Positions 6,054 through 13,647 are shown, numbered from the stretch's first letter. The stretch is 29,324 nt of DNA from JBQCDV01 sp051960855 (GCA_051960855.1 JBQCDV010000106.1:1-29324); one strand, 5' to 3'. Numbers and translations: made by a program. The notes: a model not told the origin generated them from the letters alone.

Positions 6054-7520
6054 ATGCCAAGCAGCGGCCACGCCCCACTGGCCCGTCGGACGGGAAAGGC
6101 GACGGCCAGCACGCCGCCTGCCGCCGCCGCCCACACCGCCGCCGCTCACACCGCCGCCGCTCACACCGCCGCCGCTCACTCACCCGAGGCCTCGCTAACT
6201 TCTGGGTCTGCCAGTGCAGCCGGCCTGCTCGCGCTCCAGCGGTCGGCCGGCAACCGCGCCGTCAGCCAGGTCGTCACGTCGAGCGCACCTGCCGTGCGGC
6301 GACTCAGCATCGGAACGCAGGAGTTCGACGCCGCCGGCAAGACGAAAGACAAGGGGCTCGCGGCGATCCGGAAAGCCCTGGCGGCGCTCGTAAAGGCGAA
6401 GCCAGAGCAGCGGGAGGTCGCCCTGCGGCAGCTCGACGCCGCCTGCACCTCCTGGCTCAACGGTCCAGGGCGTGGCGACGCGTCAGCACATCGCGCGCTC
6501 GTGATGCAACTGGCCGACGAGATCCCGGTCGAGCTGGCCCAGCTGAGCAAGGGGCAGGCGCAGGACGTCTACCTCAGCAACATGAAGGCCACGGTGGAAG
6601 GGGCATCCGACCCGCACGCGCTGAAGGCTCTCAAGCACCTCAACGGCGCCTCGAAGAAGACCAAGGAGATCGGCGAGTCGATGGGCATGACGGCGGCAGA
6701 GTCCGCCGCCGTCAACACGTTCACAGGGGCGGACTACACCTACATCAACCCGGCGACGGCCAACAGCGCCAGCTGGATGGGTGCACAGAAGGCCAAGCCG
6801 GAGCTCGGTCTCACGGACATCGACGACCGCGACCTGCGGGAGGAAGGAGCCCTGCACGCGGGTGTGGCCATGCAGGGCCTGTCCAAGCTGCCGCCCTGGA
6901 CGCAGGACACCTACCGCGGAGCGCGCTACACGGAGGACGAGTTCAAGAAGCAGTTCGGAGTGGGCGCGGTCATGTCCTTCGACAGCTTCGCCAGCTCGGC
7001 GCAGGAGGAGAAGGTCGCGCTCAACTTCGCGCACGGCATCGGCATCGAGTACAAGATCGACGCCTCCAAGGACATCGCGGTCGTCGCGGTCCTGTCCAAC
7101 ACGAACGGTCGCGACATCTCGGAGATTTCGGCGGTGAAGAAGGAGAAGGAGGTGCTGCTGCTGCCGGGGTCGCGCTTTGTCGTGAAGAGCGTCAAGGAGA
7201 TCGACGGCAACGCGGCCTATCCCGACCTCGTCAAGCTTGCCGCGCAGATGAACCAGCCGGTGCCGCGCAAGTGGTACGTCGCTCAGCTGGACTACGCGCC
7301 CAAGGACGCCAAGCCCGCCCGTCCCACGTCCCCGGCACCGGGTGGCGCCCCGGCCCGTCCAGCCCTCCAGGCTCCCGGCGACATGCCCCCGCTTCCTGCC
7401 GTGCCGGCGCAGGGTGGGAGCACCTGGAAGTCAGCGACGCCGAGCGGCACGAAACCCGCGAAACCGGCGAAGCCTGCGGGCAGCACCTGGAAGAAGGCCG
7501 TCCCAAGTTCGTGGCGATAG
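6054..7520 (+). CDS. Putative eCIS-delivered ADP-ribosyltransferase effector
   Basis: The protein has 488 residues from the ATG at 6054; a TTG at 5985 just after GAGAGGAG would add 23 residues, and the choice is uncertain. Near the N-terminus is an AAAHT repeat, then the cargo tag LLALQRSAGNRAV at about 58-70. The catalytic domain is C-terminal and shows all three R-S-E clan motifs: Arg in TYRGARY (about R288), the Ser motif SFDSFASSA (about 308-316), and ExE in VKKEKEVLLLPGSRF (E364 and E366). DYTYINP (about 227-233) is the usual upstream segment. Such toxins transfer ADP-ribose from NAD+ to a host protein; the target cannot be read here. The tail (about 415-488) is Pro/Ala-rich with GSTWK twice. 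No signal peptide is seen. A strong hairpin follows the stop. Confidence 0.88.
   Translation: MPSSGHAPLARRTGKATASTPPAAAAHTAAAHTAAAHTAAAHSPEASLTSGSASAAGLLALQRSAGNRAVSQVVTSSAPAVRRLSIGTQEFDAAGKTKDKGLAAIRKALAALVKAKPEQREVALRQLDAACTSWLNGPGRGDASAHRALVMQLADEIPVELAQLSKGQAQDVYLSNMKATVEGASDPHALKALKHLNGASKKTKEIGESMGMTAAESAAVNTFTGADYTYINPATANSASWMGAQKAKPELGLTDIDDRDLREEGALHAGVAMQGLSKLPPWTQDTYRGARYTEDEFKKQFGVGAVMSFDSFASSAQEEKVALNFAHGIGIEYKIDASKDIAVVAVLSNTNGRDISEISAVKKEKEVLLLPGSRFVVKSVKEIDGNAAYPDLVKLAAQMNQPVPRKWYVAQLDYAPKDAKPARPTSPAPGGAPARPALQAPGDMPPLPAVPAQGGSTWKSATPSGTKPAKPAKPAGSTWKKAVPSSWR
6123..6179 (+). repeat. 15-base tandem repeat encoding AAAHT
   Basis: Units GCCGCCGCYCACACC start at 6123, 6138 and 6153, with a partial unit at 6168. 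They encode a short Ala-His-Thr repeat before the cargo tag of the ADP-ribosyltransferase and probably form a flexible linker. Confidence 0.88.
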
Positions 7521-7583
7521 CCGACGGACTGACGGCGGCGTGCCCCGCAGGCCCGACCGGCGCCCGACGGACTGACGGCGGCG
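7521..7583. repeat. 20-base direct repeat pair downstream of the effector gene
   Basis: CCGACGGACTGACGGCGGCG occurs at 7521-7540 and exactly again at 7564-7583. The first copy starts directly after the stop codon of the ADP-ribosyltransferase gene, and the second runs into the terminator hairpin. Confidence 0.85.
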
Positions 7584-7604
7584 AGCCCCCGAGGCTCGCC
7601 GCCG
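7576..7604 (+). terminator. Strong GC hairpin, probable terminator
   Basis: A 12-base perfect stem (7576-7587 with 7593-7604) encloses the loop CCCGA about 55 bases after the effector stop. Only a short CTT follows, as is common in high-GC actinobacteria. The remaining gap to 7755 holds no gene that I can support. Confidence 0.65.
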
Positions 7605-7755
7605 CCGCTTCCCAGGAGGAGGGGTTGTCACCACGGGCTACCTCCCGCACCGCAGCCCGGCGTGCGATCCGAGTGCGGCGGGTCCATCTGTAGTCGCGAT
7701 CCGTGAAGCGAGGAAGAACAGCCGCGTTGAGAACCCTCAACAGCAGCCCGCGGCG

Positions 7756-9138
7756 TCACCGCTTGGCAGCCTCGTAGCGGCTGAGGGCCTCGCGACGCTC
7801 TGCCGCGTGGTCGACGATCCGCTCCGGGTAGCCCTGGGGGAGCCCGCCGGGGAGGGTCCACGGCTCGTGCGCCGCAGCACCCTCCACGCCGCGCAGCTCC
7901 GGCACGTACCGCCGCACATAGTCGCCGTCGGGGTCGAACTTCAGCCCCTGCGACACCGGGTTGAATACCCGGAAGTAGGGAGCCGCATCCGTGCCCGTCC
8001 CCGCCACCCACTGCCAACCATGGCTGTTGGAGGCCAGGTCCCCGTCCCGCAGCCAGCGCATGAACTCCCGTGCTCCGTGCTGCCACTCGACGTGCAGATC
8101 CTTGACCAGGAAGCTCGCCACGATCATCCGCACCCGGTTGTGCACCCACCCGACCGCACGCAGCTGCCGCATCCCCGCGTCCACAATGGGATAGCCGGTG
8201 CGCCCCTCCTGCCAGGCAGCGAAGCGGTCGTCAGGCTCGTCGAACTCCATCCGTCCCAGCTCCGGCCGGTAGTACTCCCGCGCCGTCTCCGGCCGGTGCC
8301 AGAGCACGTCGGCATAGAACTCCCGCCACGCCAGCTCGTTGCGCAGCGACTCCACGCCCTTGCCGCGGTGCTGCCCAAGGTCGGCCAGCAGTGTGCGGGG
8401 GTGGACCTCGCCCCACTTCAGGTGGTGCGACAGCTGCGTGGTGCCGTCGAGGTCCGGCCGATTGCGGTTCTCGTCGTAGTGACGCAATTGCCCGTCATCG
8501 ACGAACGACGCCCATCGTGCGCGCGCCGCTGCCTCACCCGCTGGCGGCAGTGACAGCCCCTCGGGCACCTTCACGTCAGGCAGACGCTTGTTACCGCTCA
8601 CCTCAATAAGGGCCACGTTGTCCTTGCTGGCCGCACGCGCGGGAGCGCGCCAGCCGTGGTCGCGCCATGCGCGGGCGAAGGGGGAGAAGACTCGAAACGC
8701 CTCGCCGTCTTGCTTCGTCACCCGGCCCGGCGCCACGGCATAGGGAGACCCCGTCCGCACCAGCTCGATGTCCTCGGCATGCAGTGCGCGCTCGACCTTC
8801 TCGTCACGCTGACGCCCGTAGGGGCCGTAGTCGGCGGCGATGTGCACTTCGTCAGCACCGACCTCCTGCGCCATCCGAGCGACGACCTCGACGGGATCAC
8901 CTTCGCGGACGTGCAGTGGGGCGCCGAGACGAGCCACGAGGTCGTCGTTCAGGGATCGGAGGCTCGCCGCGAGGTAGGCGCGGCGGGTCTCACCCGCCGG
9001 CTGCCACAGGGCGGGGTCGAGGACGAAGAGCGGAAGCACCTCACGCCCGTCGCGGCCGGCTTGCAGCAGAGCTGGGTTGTCATCAAGCCTCAGGTCCCGG
9101 CGGAACCAGAAGACGCTGCGGGGGCGGTCGGTCGGCAC
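7756..9138 (-). CDS. phr: Class I deoxyribodipyrimidine photolyase
   Basis: This 460-residue protein has the usual family length. The N-terminal alpha/beta domain begins SVFWFRRDLRLDDNPAL, the antenna-binding photolyase domain opening. The C-terminal FAD domain shows KWGEVHPRTL, LAWREFYADVLWHRP, DAGMRQLRAVGWVHNRVRM, and DLASNSHGWQWVAGTGTDA with YFRVFNP, all classic class I photolyase / cryptochrome segments. The enzyme repairs cyclobutane pyrimidine dimers using blue light and reduced FAD. The start is GTG at 9138, about 9 bases after AGGA. It lies 74 bases downstream of ideR on the same strand. A cryptochrome role cannot be excluded, but the intact segment around the Asn and Trp residues favours a photolyase. 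Confidence 0.95.
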   Translation of the reverse strand: MPTDRPRSVFWFRRDLRLDDNPALLQAGRDGREVLPLFVLDPALWQPAGETRRAYLAASLRSLNDDLVARLGAPLHVREGDPVEVVARMAQEVGADEVHIAADYGPYGRQRDEKVERALHAEDIELVRTGSPYAVAPGRVTKQDGEAFRVFSPFARAWRDHGWRAPARAASKDNVALIEVSGNKRLPDVKVPEGLSLPPAGEAAARARWASFVDDGQLRHYDENRNRPDLDGTTQLSHHLKWGEVHPRTLLADLGQHRGKGVESLRNELAWREFYADVLWHRPETAREYYRPELGRMEFDEPDDRFAAWQEGRTGYPIVDAGMRQLRAVGWVHNRVRMIVASFLVKDLHVEWQHGAREFMRWLRDGDLASNSHGWQWVAGTGTDAAPYFRVFNPVSQGLKFDPDGDYVRRYVPELRGVEGAAAHEPWTLPGGLPQGYPERIVDHAAERREALSRYEAAKR

Positions 9139-9212
9139 CGACCCATCCTGCGGTCTGGGCGCGGCCTGCGCACCAGGAGCCGCCCGGACGTGGCGTGACG
9201 AGGCCGCGGTGG

Positions 9213-9977
9213 TTACACGGCGGCGACGAAGACGTGGCTCGCGATCTCGCGGCTCACCTCGGTCTGCTCCCCAGCGCTGCCCAGCAGCACGCCGCCGGGG
9301 GAGGAGGAGGCGATGACCTGGACGGCTGCGCCGGGGGCGACGCCCGCGCGCCGGAGACGGCCGAGGAGGGCGATGTCGGTCTGGATCGGCTCGCCGAGTC
9401 GGCGCACGACGACCGTCGAGGAGTCGGTCAGGTCGACATCGGTGAGTGCCCGCACTCCGTCGAGGAAGCCCCGGTGGTCCCCGTTGACCTGCCCGGGATG
9501 GGCGGGCCGAGCCGAGGCTGCCGGGTCAGCCGTGGCGGCGCCGTTCAGGGAGTTGTCGGCTAGCTCGTCGAGACCGGGGATGGGGTTGCCGTAGGGCGAC
9601 TCGGTGGGGTGTTCGAGCAGTGCGACGAGCTTGCGCTCCACGGCGTCGGAGATGACGTGCTCCCAGCGGCAGGCTTCCTCGTGGACCTGCTCCCACTCCA
9701 GGCCGATGACGTCGACGAGCAGCCGCTCGGCCAGGCGGTGCTTGCGCATGACGCGGGTGGCGAGGCGGTGTCCCTCGTCGGTGAGCTCGAGGTGTCGGTC
9801 GTCGCCGAGGATCAGCAGCCCGTCGCGTTCCATGCGGGCCACTGTCTGGCTCACCGTGGGGCCGCTCTGCCCGAGACGCTCGGCGATGCGCGCCCGCAGC
9901 GGGACGACGCCCTCCTCCTGCAGCTCGTAGATCGTCCGCAGGTACATCTCGGTGGTGTCGATCAGGTCGTGGGCCAC
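9213..9977 (-). CDS. ideR: Iron-dependent transcriptional repressor IdeR/DtxR
   Basis: The 254-residue protein begins LIDTTEMYLRTIYELQEEGV and has the helix-turn-helix RIAERLGQSGPTVSQTVARM, nearly the same as mycobacterial IdeR. Metal ligands are all present: M11, C103, E106 and H107 (EEACRWEH) for one site, and H80, E84 and H99 for the other. The C-terminal 80 residues form the SH3/FeoA-like domain. An insertion of about 25 residues, rich in Ala, Pro and Gly (about 145-170), lies between the dimer domain and this SH3 domain. The protein represses iron uptake and siderophore genes when Fe2+ is plentiful. The start is GTG at 9977; no strong ribosome site is visible. Imperfect direct repeats lie immediately upstream. 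Confidence 0.94.
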   Translation of the reverse strand: MAHDLIDTTEMYLRTIYELQEEGVVPLRARIAERLGQSGPTVSQTVARMERDGLLILGDDRHLELTDEGHRLATRVMRKHRLAERLLVDVIGLEWEQVHEEACRWEHVISDAVERKLVALLEHPTESPYGNPIPGLDELADNSLNGAATADPAASARPAHPGQVNGDHRGFLDGVRALTDVDLTDSSTVVVRRLGEPIQTDIALLGRLRRAGVAPGAAVQVIASSSPGGVLLGSAGEQTEVSREIASHVFVAAV

Positions 9978-9992
9978 CGAGACATTGTCGCT

Positions 9993-10077
9993 GATGTCCC
10001 TGTGGGGGGCGCCACCGATGTCTCCGTTGGGGACCGATCGATGTCTCTGTGGGAACCGTCCGCTGTCCCTCTGGTGG
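9993..10077. repeat. Four imperfect direct repeats upstream of ideR
   Basis: Repeats of the form GATGTCYCTGTGGG start at about 9993, 10017, 10040 and 10062, the last degenerate (GCTGTCCCTCTGGTGG). The spacing is 22-24 bases, about two helical turns. They occupy the likely promoter or leader region of ideR. They do not match the usual IdeR box. They may be operator sites or a degenerate tandem repeat. Confidence 0.6.
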
Positions 10078-10247
10078 ACTGCACCGACGCTGCCGCCTGG
10101 TCACGGGATGATCACGACAGGCCCCACGCGTGCGCAGCGTTGGTAACGGTTCGATTGCGACAGGCCGATGACCAATATGGACATCCTGCGTCGAAGACGT
10201 TTAGAGTCGGCAACGCCGAAGGGAACCCCCCTCCGGCCCGAGCGCGG

Positions 10248-10439
10248 ACGCCGAGTCCTGCCCCGCGTGAGGATCTCATGTCGTCGACCACATGGCAGGA
10301 GTGGGGGACCCAACGGTCTCGGCTCCGCAGGCCCGCCTGCAGAGACGTGACCAGGGGCGAAGTCACCGGTCTTCCCCAGTAGTTACCGGTGGCAGGGCAA
10401 CTCTTCGGCCCTAGCCCGTCAGCTGACCTCACAGGCGTC
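10248..10439 (+). ncRNA. c-di-AMP riboswitch (ydaO/yuaA type)
   Basis: The conserved core is present in order: TCCTGCC near 10257 pairs with GGCAGGA; GTGGGGGACCCAA follows directly; then GGGGCGAAGTC; GGTGGCAGGGCAACTC; and the 3' block GCCCGTCAGCTGACCTCACA. The outer stem P1 is GACGCC (10248-10253) with GGCGTC (10434-10439). These blocks match the ydaO element, which binds cyclic di-AMP and usually turns expression off when the ligand is high. It ends about 13 bases before the GTG start of an NlpC/P60 gene, which is the classic actinobacterial target class (cell-wall hydrolases and resuscitation factors). Confidence 0.95.
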
Positions 10440-10452
10440 GGAGAGATGCCAC

Positions 10453-11421
10453 GTGCCAAAGCACGCCCGGGCAGGCGTACGCGCGCTGCCACTCGCTGAC
10501 CTGCGTCTGCGCTCGAACGGCGGCGCCCACGCTGCCCGACGCGCTCCCAGTACCCTCGCCGGCATCGGCGTCACCCCCAAGCGCGCGGCCGCGCTGCTCG
10601 CGCTGTCGGGCTCGGTGCTGGCCACCACCGCCGCTGCGCCGCTGCCGCACAACGACGTGACCTCCCAGACCTCCGCCTCGGGCTTCCAGCCCCTGGGCGC
10701 CTGGAAGCCGTCCGCCTTCTCCGCGGCTGCGATCGCCCTGTCTGCCACCCGCGCTCAGGACGCTGCCGACGTCGCCCAGGCCCACGAGCTGGCCGCGGTC
10801 GTGCGGGCCCGCAAGGCCCTCGCCGCCCAGCTGGCAGCCAAGCGCCAGGCGGAGGCCAAGGCCAAGGCCGAGGCGCTGAAGAAGGCGAAGGCAGCCAAGG
10901 CCGCCGCGGCTGCCAAGGCCGCCGAGGTCGCGAAGGAGAAGGCAGCCGAGGAAGCCGCCGTCCAGCGCGACTCTCAGCGCCAGTCGCGCTCGTCCAGCTC
11001 GGCCTCGCGCCACACCTCGCGCAGCCAGTCGGTGTCGCGCAGCAGCGTGCGCACCGCCCTGCCGAGTGGCTTTGGCGCGCAGGTGATGGTGATGGCGCAG
11101 CGCTACTCCGGCGTTCGCTACGTCTACGGCGGCAGCACGCCCAGCCAGGGCTTCGACTGCTCGGGCTACGTCGGCTACGTCATGCGCCAGTTGGGCTACT
11201 CGCTGCCGCGTTCCGCCGCCTCGATGTACGGCGCCGTGCAGCACATCTCGGCCTCGCAGCTGCGGGCCGGCGACCTGGTGTTTGTCCACAAGGGCGGCCG
11301 CATCAGCCACGTCGCGATCTACGCGGGCAACGGCTACTGGTACGAGGCCAGCCGTCCCGGCACCGTGACCGGCAAGCACCGTGCGTGGACCAGCTCGGTG
11401 TCCTACGGCCGGGTCGGCTGA
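10453..11421 (+). CDS. Secreted NlpC/P60 peptidoglycan hydrolase under riboswitch control
   Basis: This is a 322-residue protein. Residues 1-60 hold a basic leader and a hydrophobic segment (AAALLALSGSVLATTAAAPL, 45-64), consistent with a long signal peptide. Residues 100-172 are an Ala/Lys/Glu helix with coiled-coil character (AKAKAEALKKAKAAKAAAAA). A Ser/Arg linker follows, and residues 205-322 are the NlpC/P60 domain with FDCSGYV (catalytic C236), ISHVAIYAG (H286) and YWYEASRPG. Such enzymes cut gamma-D-Glu to diamino acid bonds in the cell wall. The start is GTG at 10453, with GGAGAG 8 bases before it, directly after the c-di-AMP riboswitch. A 14-base terminator hairpin follows. Confidence 0.93.
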   Translation: MPKHARAGVRALPLADLRLRSNGGAHAARRAPSTLAGIGVTPKRAAALLALSGSVLATTAAAPLPHNDVTSQTSASGFQPLGAWKPSAFSAAAIALSATRAQDAADVAQAHELAAVVRARKALAAQLAAKRQAEAKAKAEALKKAKAAKAAAAAKAAEVAKEKAAEEAAVQRDSQRQSRSSSSASRHTSRSQSVSRSSVRTALPSGFGAQVMVMAQRYSGVRYVYGGSTPSQGFDCSGYVGYVMRQLGYSLPRSAASMYGAVQHISASQLRAGDLVFVHKGGRISHVAIYAGNGYWYEASRPGTVTGKHRAWTSSVSYGRVG

Positions 11422-11481
11422 CAGCAGCACGCAGCCCCCGCGGTTCGCTGCGAGCCGCACCACCAGCAACGACGTTCGTCA

Positions 11482-11516
11482 CGAAGTGCCGCCAGGCGAG
11501 ATCTGGCGGCACTTCG
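11482..11516 (+). terminator. Terminator hairpin after the NlpC/P60 gene
   Basis: A perfect 14-base stem (11482-11495 with 11503-11516, core GAAGTGCCGCCAG) encloses a 7-base loop about 60 bases after the stop. CTGTTGTG follows, so there is only a weak T-tract, which is usual for actinobacterial terminators. Confidence 0.75.
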
Positions 11517-11562
11517 CTGTTGTGGGCGAGGGGCTGGCGCCAGGACGGAGGTGTCCTCGCTG

Positions 11563-11609
11563 TCGCGTGGACATCGGTGGTTGTGGGACAACCGGAAACG
11601 TCCACGCGA
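11563..11609. repeat. Nested inverted repeat between convergent genes
   Basis: Outer arms TCGCGTGGAC (11563-11572) and GTCCACGCGA (11600-11609) enclose inner arms GGTTGT (11579-11584) and ACAACC (11588-11593). Both stems are perfect. The structure lies between the rightward NlpC/P60 gene and the 3' end of the leftward phosphatase gene. It could act as a terminator for the leftward transcript or be a structured intergenic repeat. Confidence 0.6.
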
Positions 11610-11691
11610 GCGCGAGATGCGGTGGTGAGCTGGCGTCACCATTCGCCGGCCATGAGTCGTCGGTCGGCAGTCGTGCGGGCGGCACGCGGTC

Positions 11692-11705
11692 CCCGGACGT
11701 CCGGG
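11692..11705. terminator. 14-base perfect palindrome abutting the phosphatase stop
   Basis: CCCGGACGTCCGGG lies directly after the stop of the leftward phosphatase gene. It could be a short terminator arm or a protein-binding site. With no loop it is a poor RNA hairpin, so the terminator call is weak. Confidence 0.35.
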
Positions 11706-12443
11706 CTAGTCGAGGTTCCAGGCCAGCATGATGCGCAGCCCGTGCTCGTAGCCGAGCAGCGAGACGGTGCCGGTCTGGAGATGGAAGAGGCGGCCTTCGG
11801 TCGGCGGCAGTCCCAGCCACCGGGCGGTCAGCACGCGCAAGGAGTGGCCGTGCGCAACCAGGAGGACGTCGCCGGGGGAGGCGTCGCGGTCGGGGTCGGG
11901 TGCGGCTGACCGGTGCGACAGGGAGCGTGGCGCGGCAGGGCCGGGGCCGCCGTCGCGGGCGTCGACGGCAGTGGCAGCGGCGGCCTGCGGCGAGACGATC
12001 TGCCCTGTGGCGCGGGCGAGGACGCGGTCGAGCCGGGCGCCGACCTGTTCGGCCGTCTCGCCGTTCTTGGGTCCCTGCGAGAACACCGTCCAGCCCGGCC
12101 GCTCCTGCTGGATCTCGGGAGTGGTGAGGCCCTCGTCGTCGCCGTAGTCCCACTCGACGAGGTCGGGCTCGGAGTGCACGGGGACGTCGAGACCCGCGGC
12201 GGAGAGCGCCAGCTCCGCCGTCTCCCACGCGCGTGACAGCGGGCTGGCGTAGACCTCGCGGATGTCGAAGTCGCGCAGGCGCTCACCGGCGTTGCGCGCC
12301 TGCTCTCGGCCGGTGTCGGTCAGCGGGATGTCGGTCCGGCCGGTGTGCTTGCCGGTGCGGGACCACTCGGTCTCGCCGTGCCGCAGCAAGACAAGCCGCG
12401 GGCCGGAGGGGTGCGTCGCCTGCGCGGGGGGGTATGTCGCCAC
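11706..12443 (-). CDS. Histidine phosphatase superfamily (phosphoglycerate mutase-like) protein
   Basis: This is a 245-residue protein. LVLLRHGETEWS (about 17-28) is the RHG motif with the phospho-accepting His at about 22. VYASPLSRAWETAEL, then VEWDYGDDEGL, then LLVAHGHSLRVL, supply the other active-site residues of the branch that includes cofactor-dependent phosphoglycerate mutases and broad acid phosphatases. An Ala/Pro/Arg-rich insertion (about 150-190) interrupts the core, so the domain is longer than usual. I chose the GTG at 12443; the frame is open much further upstream, but that part overlaps two rightward genes and lacks coding character. The substrate is unknown. It is divergent from the DUF6158 gene with 96 bases between. 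Confidence 0.88.
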   Translation of the reverse strand: MATYPPAQATHPSGPRLVLLRHGETEWSRTGKHTGRTDIPLTDTGREQARNAGERLRDFDIREVYASPLSRAWETAELALSAAGLDVPVHSEPDLVEWDYGDDEGLTTPEIQQERPGWTVFSQGPKNGETAEQVGARLDRVLARATGQIVSPQAAAATAVDARDGGPGPAAPRSLSHRSAAPDPDRDASPGDVLLVAHGHSLRVLTARWLGLPPTEGRLFHLQTGTVSLLGYEHGLRIMLAWNLD

Positions 12444-12539
12444 GGACGGAGCCTGACCCCGCGTGGCCGCTTCCCAAACGTCCAAGATCACTGGATCCAG
12501 CGGCCACGCATGGGCGACCCACCACCCGGAGGAGATGAC

Positions 12540-12929
12540 ATGAGCGACGGCACCACGAACGCCTTCGAGCCGGTCGGCTACACCGGCGAACCCGTGGTCG
12601 ACCTGACCGCTCACGCCGAGGCGGAGACCGACGCCGACACCGGCGAGACCGACGCCGAGCAGCTGGCCCGGCATACCGACCATGGACCGGCTCACGGCGT
12701 GGACCCCCAACAGCTGAGCGACGACGACCTCCGCCGCGAGCTCGAGCGCGTCCACGACATGCGGCACACGACGTTCCTGCACGGCACCGACGACGCCTGG
12801 CAGGCCCTCGAGCAGCGCACCCGCGCGCTGGAGTCGGAGTACCTGCGGCGCTGGCCGGAGCGCGAGGTCGACCCCGACCGCACCCGCGCTGGTGCTCGCG
12901 CCCGGGCTGGGCAGAGCCAGGGCGTCTGA
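12540..12929 (+). CDS. DUF6158-like protein
   Basis: This is a 129-residue acidic protein. The first 55 residues are variable and rich in Asp, Glu and Thr. From about residue 56, VDPQQLSDDDLRRELERVHD, then THHD-like RHTTFLHGTDDAWQALEQRT, then LESEYLRRWPEREVDP, match the pattern I recall for DUF6158, a small actinobacterial family without known function. The ATG at 12540 follows CGGAGGAG at the right distance. The stop overlaps the start of the next gene (TGATG at 12927-12931), so the two are translationally coupled. Confidence 0.8.
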   Translation: MSDGTTNAFEPVGYTGEPVVDLTAHAEAETDADTGETDAEQLARHTDHGPAHGVDPQQLSDDDLRRELERVHDMRHTTFLHGTDDAWQALEQRTRALESEYLRRWPEREVDPDRTRAGARARAGQSQGV

Positions 12930-13495
12930 TGCGCGGCGGTCGGCGGCTGGGCCAGGTGGTGCCCGAGGTGGAGGCGCCGCCTGGGCCCGCCGTGGCACCA
13001 CCACCCCCCTCAGACCCATCCCCGAACGACGCCGCTGCCCCTTCCCGTGGCGTCCTGGCGGACCTCGCACGGGGTGCGGCCGCCGGTGTCTACGCGACGG
13101 GCCCGATGACTCTCGAGTTGGCTGCAGGGAAGCTGGCGGCCCGCTTCGGCGAGATCCCTCCGCGGATCGTCACGCGCCGCACGCTCGAACACGCCGGGCT
13201 TCAGCCATCACCGTGGGTCTCTGCGGCGCTGACCGGCGTCACCCACACCTCCTTCGGCGCTGCCGGCGGGGCGGGTTACGCCGCGATCCAACGCCGGCGT
13301 GGCGGCCGTCCGTCGGTGGCCTCCGGGGTCGCCTACGCCACGGGCATCTACCTCGCCAGCTACGGCTGCGTGCTTCCGTTGCTGCGTCTCTCTCCCGTGA
13401 TCTGGCGCGACAAGCGGTCTCGGCAGGTCACGCTGCTCGTCGGCCACTGGGTCTATGGCGCGTTCCTCGCAAGGCGTCTGGCTCGCACCACGTAG
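12929..13495 (+). CDS. Membrane-associated protein of unknown function
   Basis: This is a 188-residue protein. Residues 1-38 are Pro-rich and probably disordered. About 42-65 (VLADLARGAAAGVYATGPMT), 96-122 (VSAALTGVTHTSFGAAGGAG) and 130-155 (SGVAYATGIYLASYGCVLPL) are Gly/Ala-rich and moderately hydrophobic, suggesting three or four membrane helices. The arrangement is reminiscent of the DUF1440/YagU-type inner-membrane proteins, but the match is weak. The ATG overlaps the TGA of the DUF6158 gene. A structured repeat region follows the stop. Confidence 0.65.
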   Translation: MRGGRRLGQVVPEVEAPPGPAVAPPPPSDPSPNDAAAPSRGVLADLARGAAAGVYATGPMTLELAAGKLAARFGEIPPRIVTRRTLEHAGLQPSPWVSAALTGVTHTSFGAAGGAGYAAIQRRRGGRPSVASGVAYATGIYLASYGCVLPLLRLSPVIWRDKRSRQVTLLVGHWVYGAFLARRLARTT

Positions 13496-13543
13496 GGCCC
13501 GCGGACTCCGCGGCCGCGGCGGCAGTCGCGGCCTTCCCCACGA

Positions 13544-13647
13544 GAGCTGTTGGTGCTGCTCAGAGGGGGTGTTGGTGCTGGTGCGGGATAGAAGCCGCAG
13601 AAACTCCGACAGCTCGCGTGTCCCGCCCGCAAAAACACCAACAGCTC
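13544..13647. repeat. Structured repeat element with mixed direct and inverted units
   Basis: GAGCTGTTGGTG (13544-13555) is the exact inverse complement of 13636-13647. Two imperfect direct units of 21 bases lie at 13595-13615 and 13627-13647 (18 of 21 identical, 32 bases apart). GGTGTTGGTGCTGGT at 13568-13582 is a further related unit. The remaining intergenic sequence (13496-13743) holds no gene that I can support. Confidence 0.7.

Noticed and set aside
6020..7693. A 557-codon open frame on the plus strand
   Set aside because: It is an alternative frame of the ADP-ribosyltransferase gene; its product is Arg/Gly-rich without motifs.
9609..10382. A rightward gene opposite ideR, reaching the riboswitch
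   Set aside because: Its frame is antisense to ideR and then crosses the repeats and the riboswitch. No domain or ribosome site supports it.
12444..13070. N-terminal extension of the histidine phosphatase frame
   Set aside because: The extension overlaps two coupled rightward genes and has no domain. The family begins just after the GTG at 12443.
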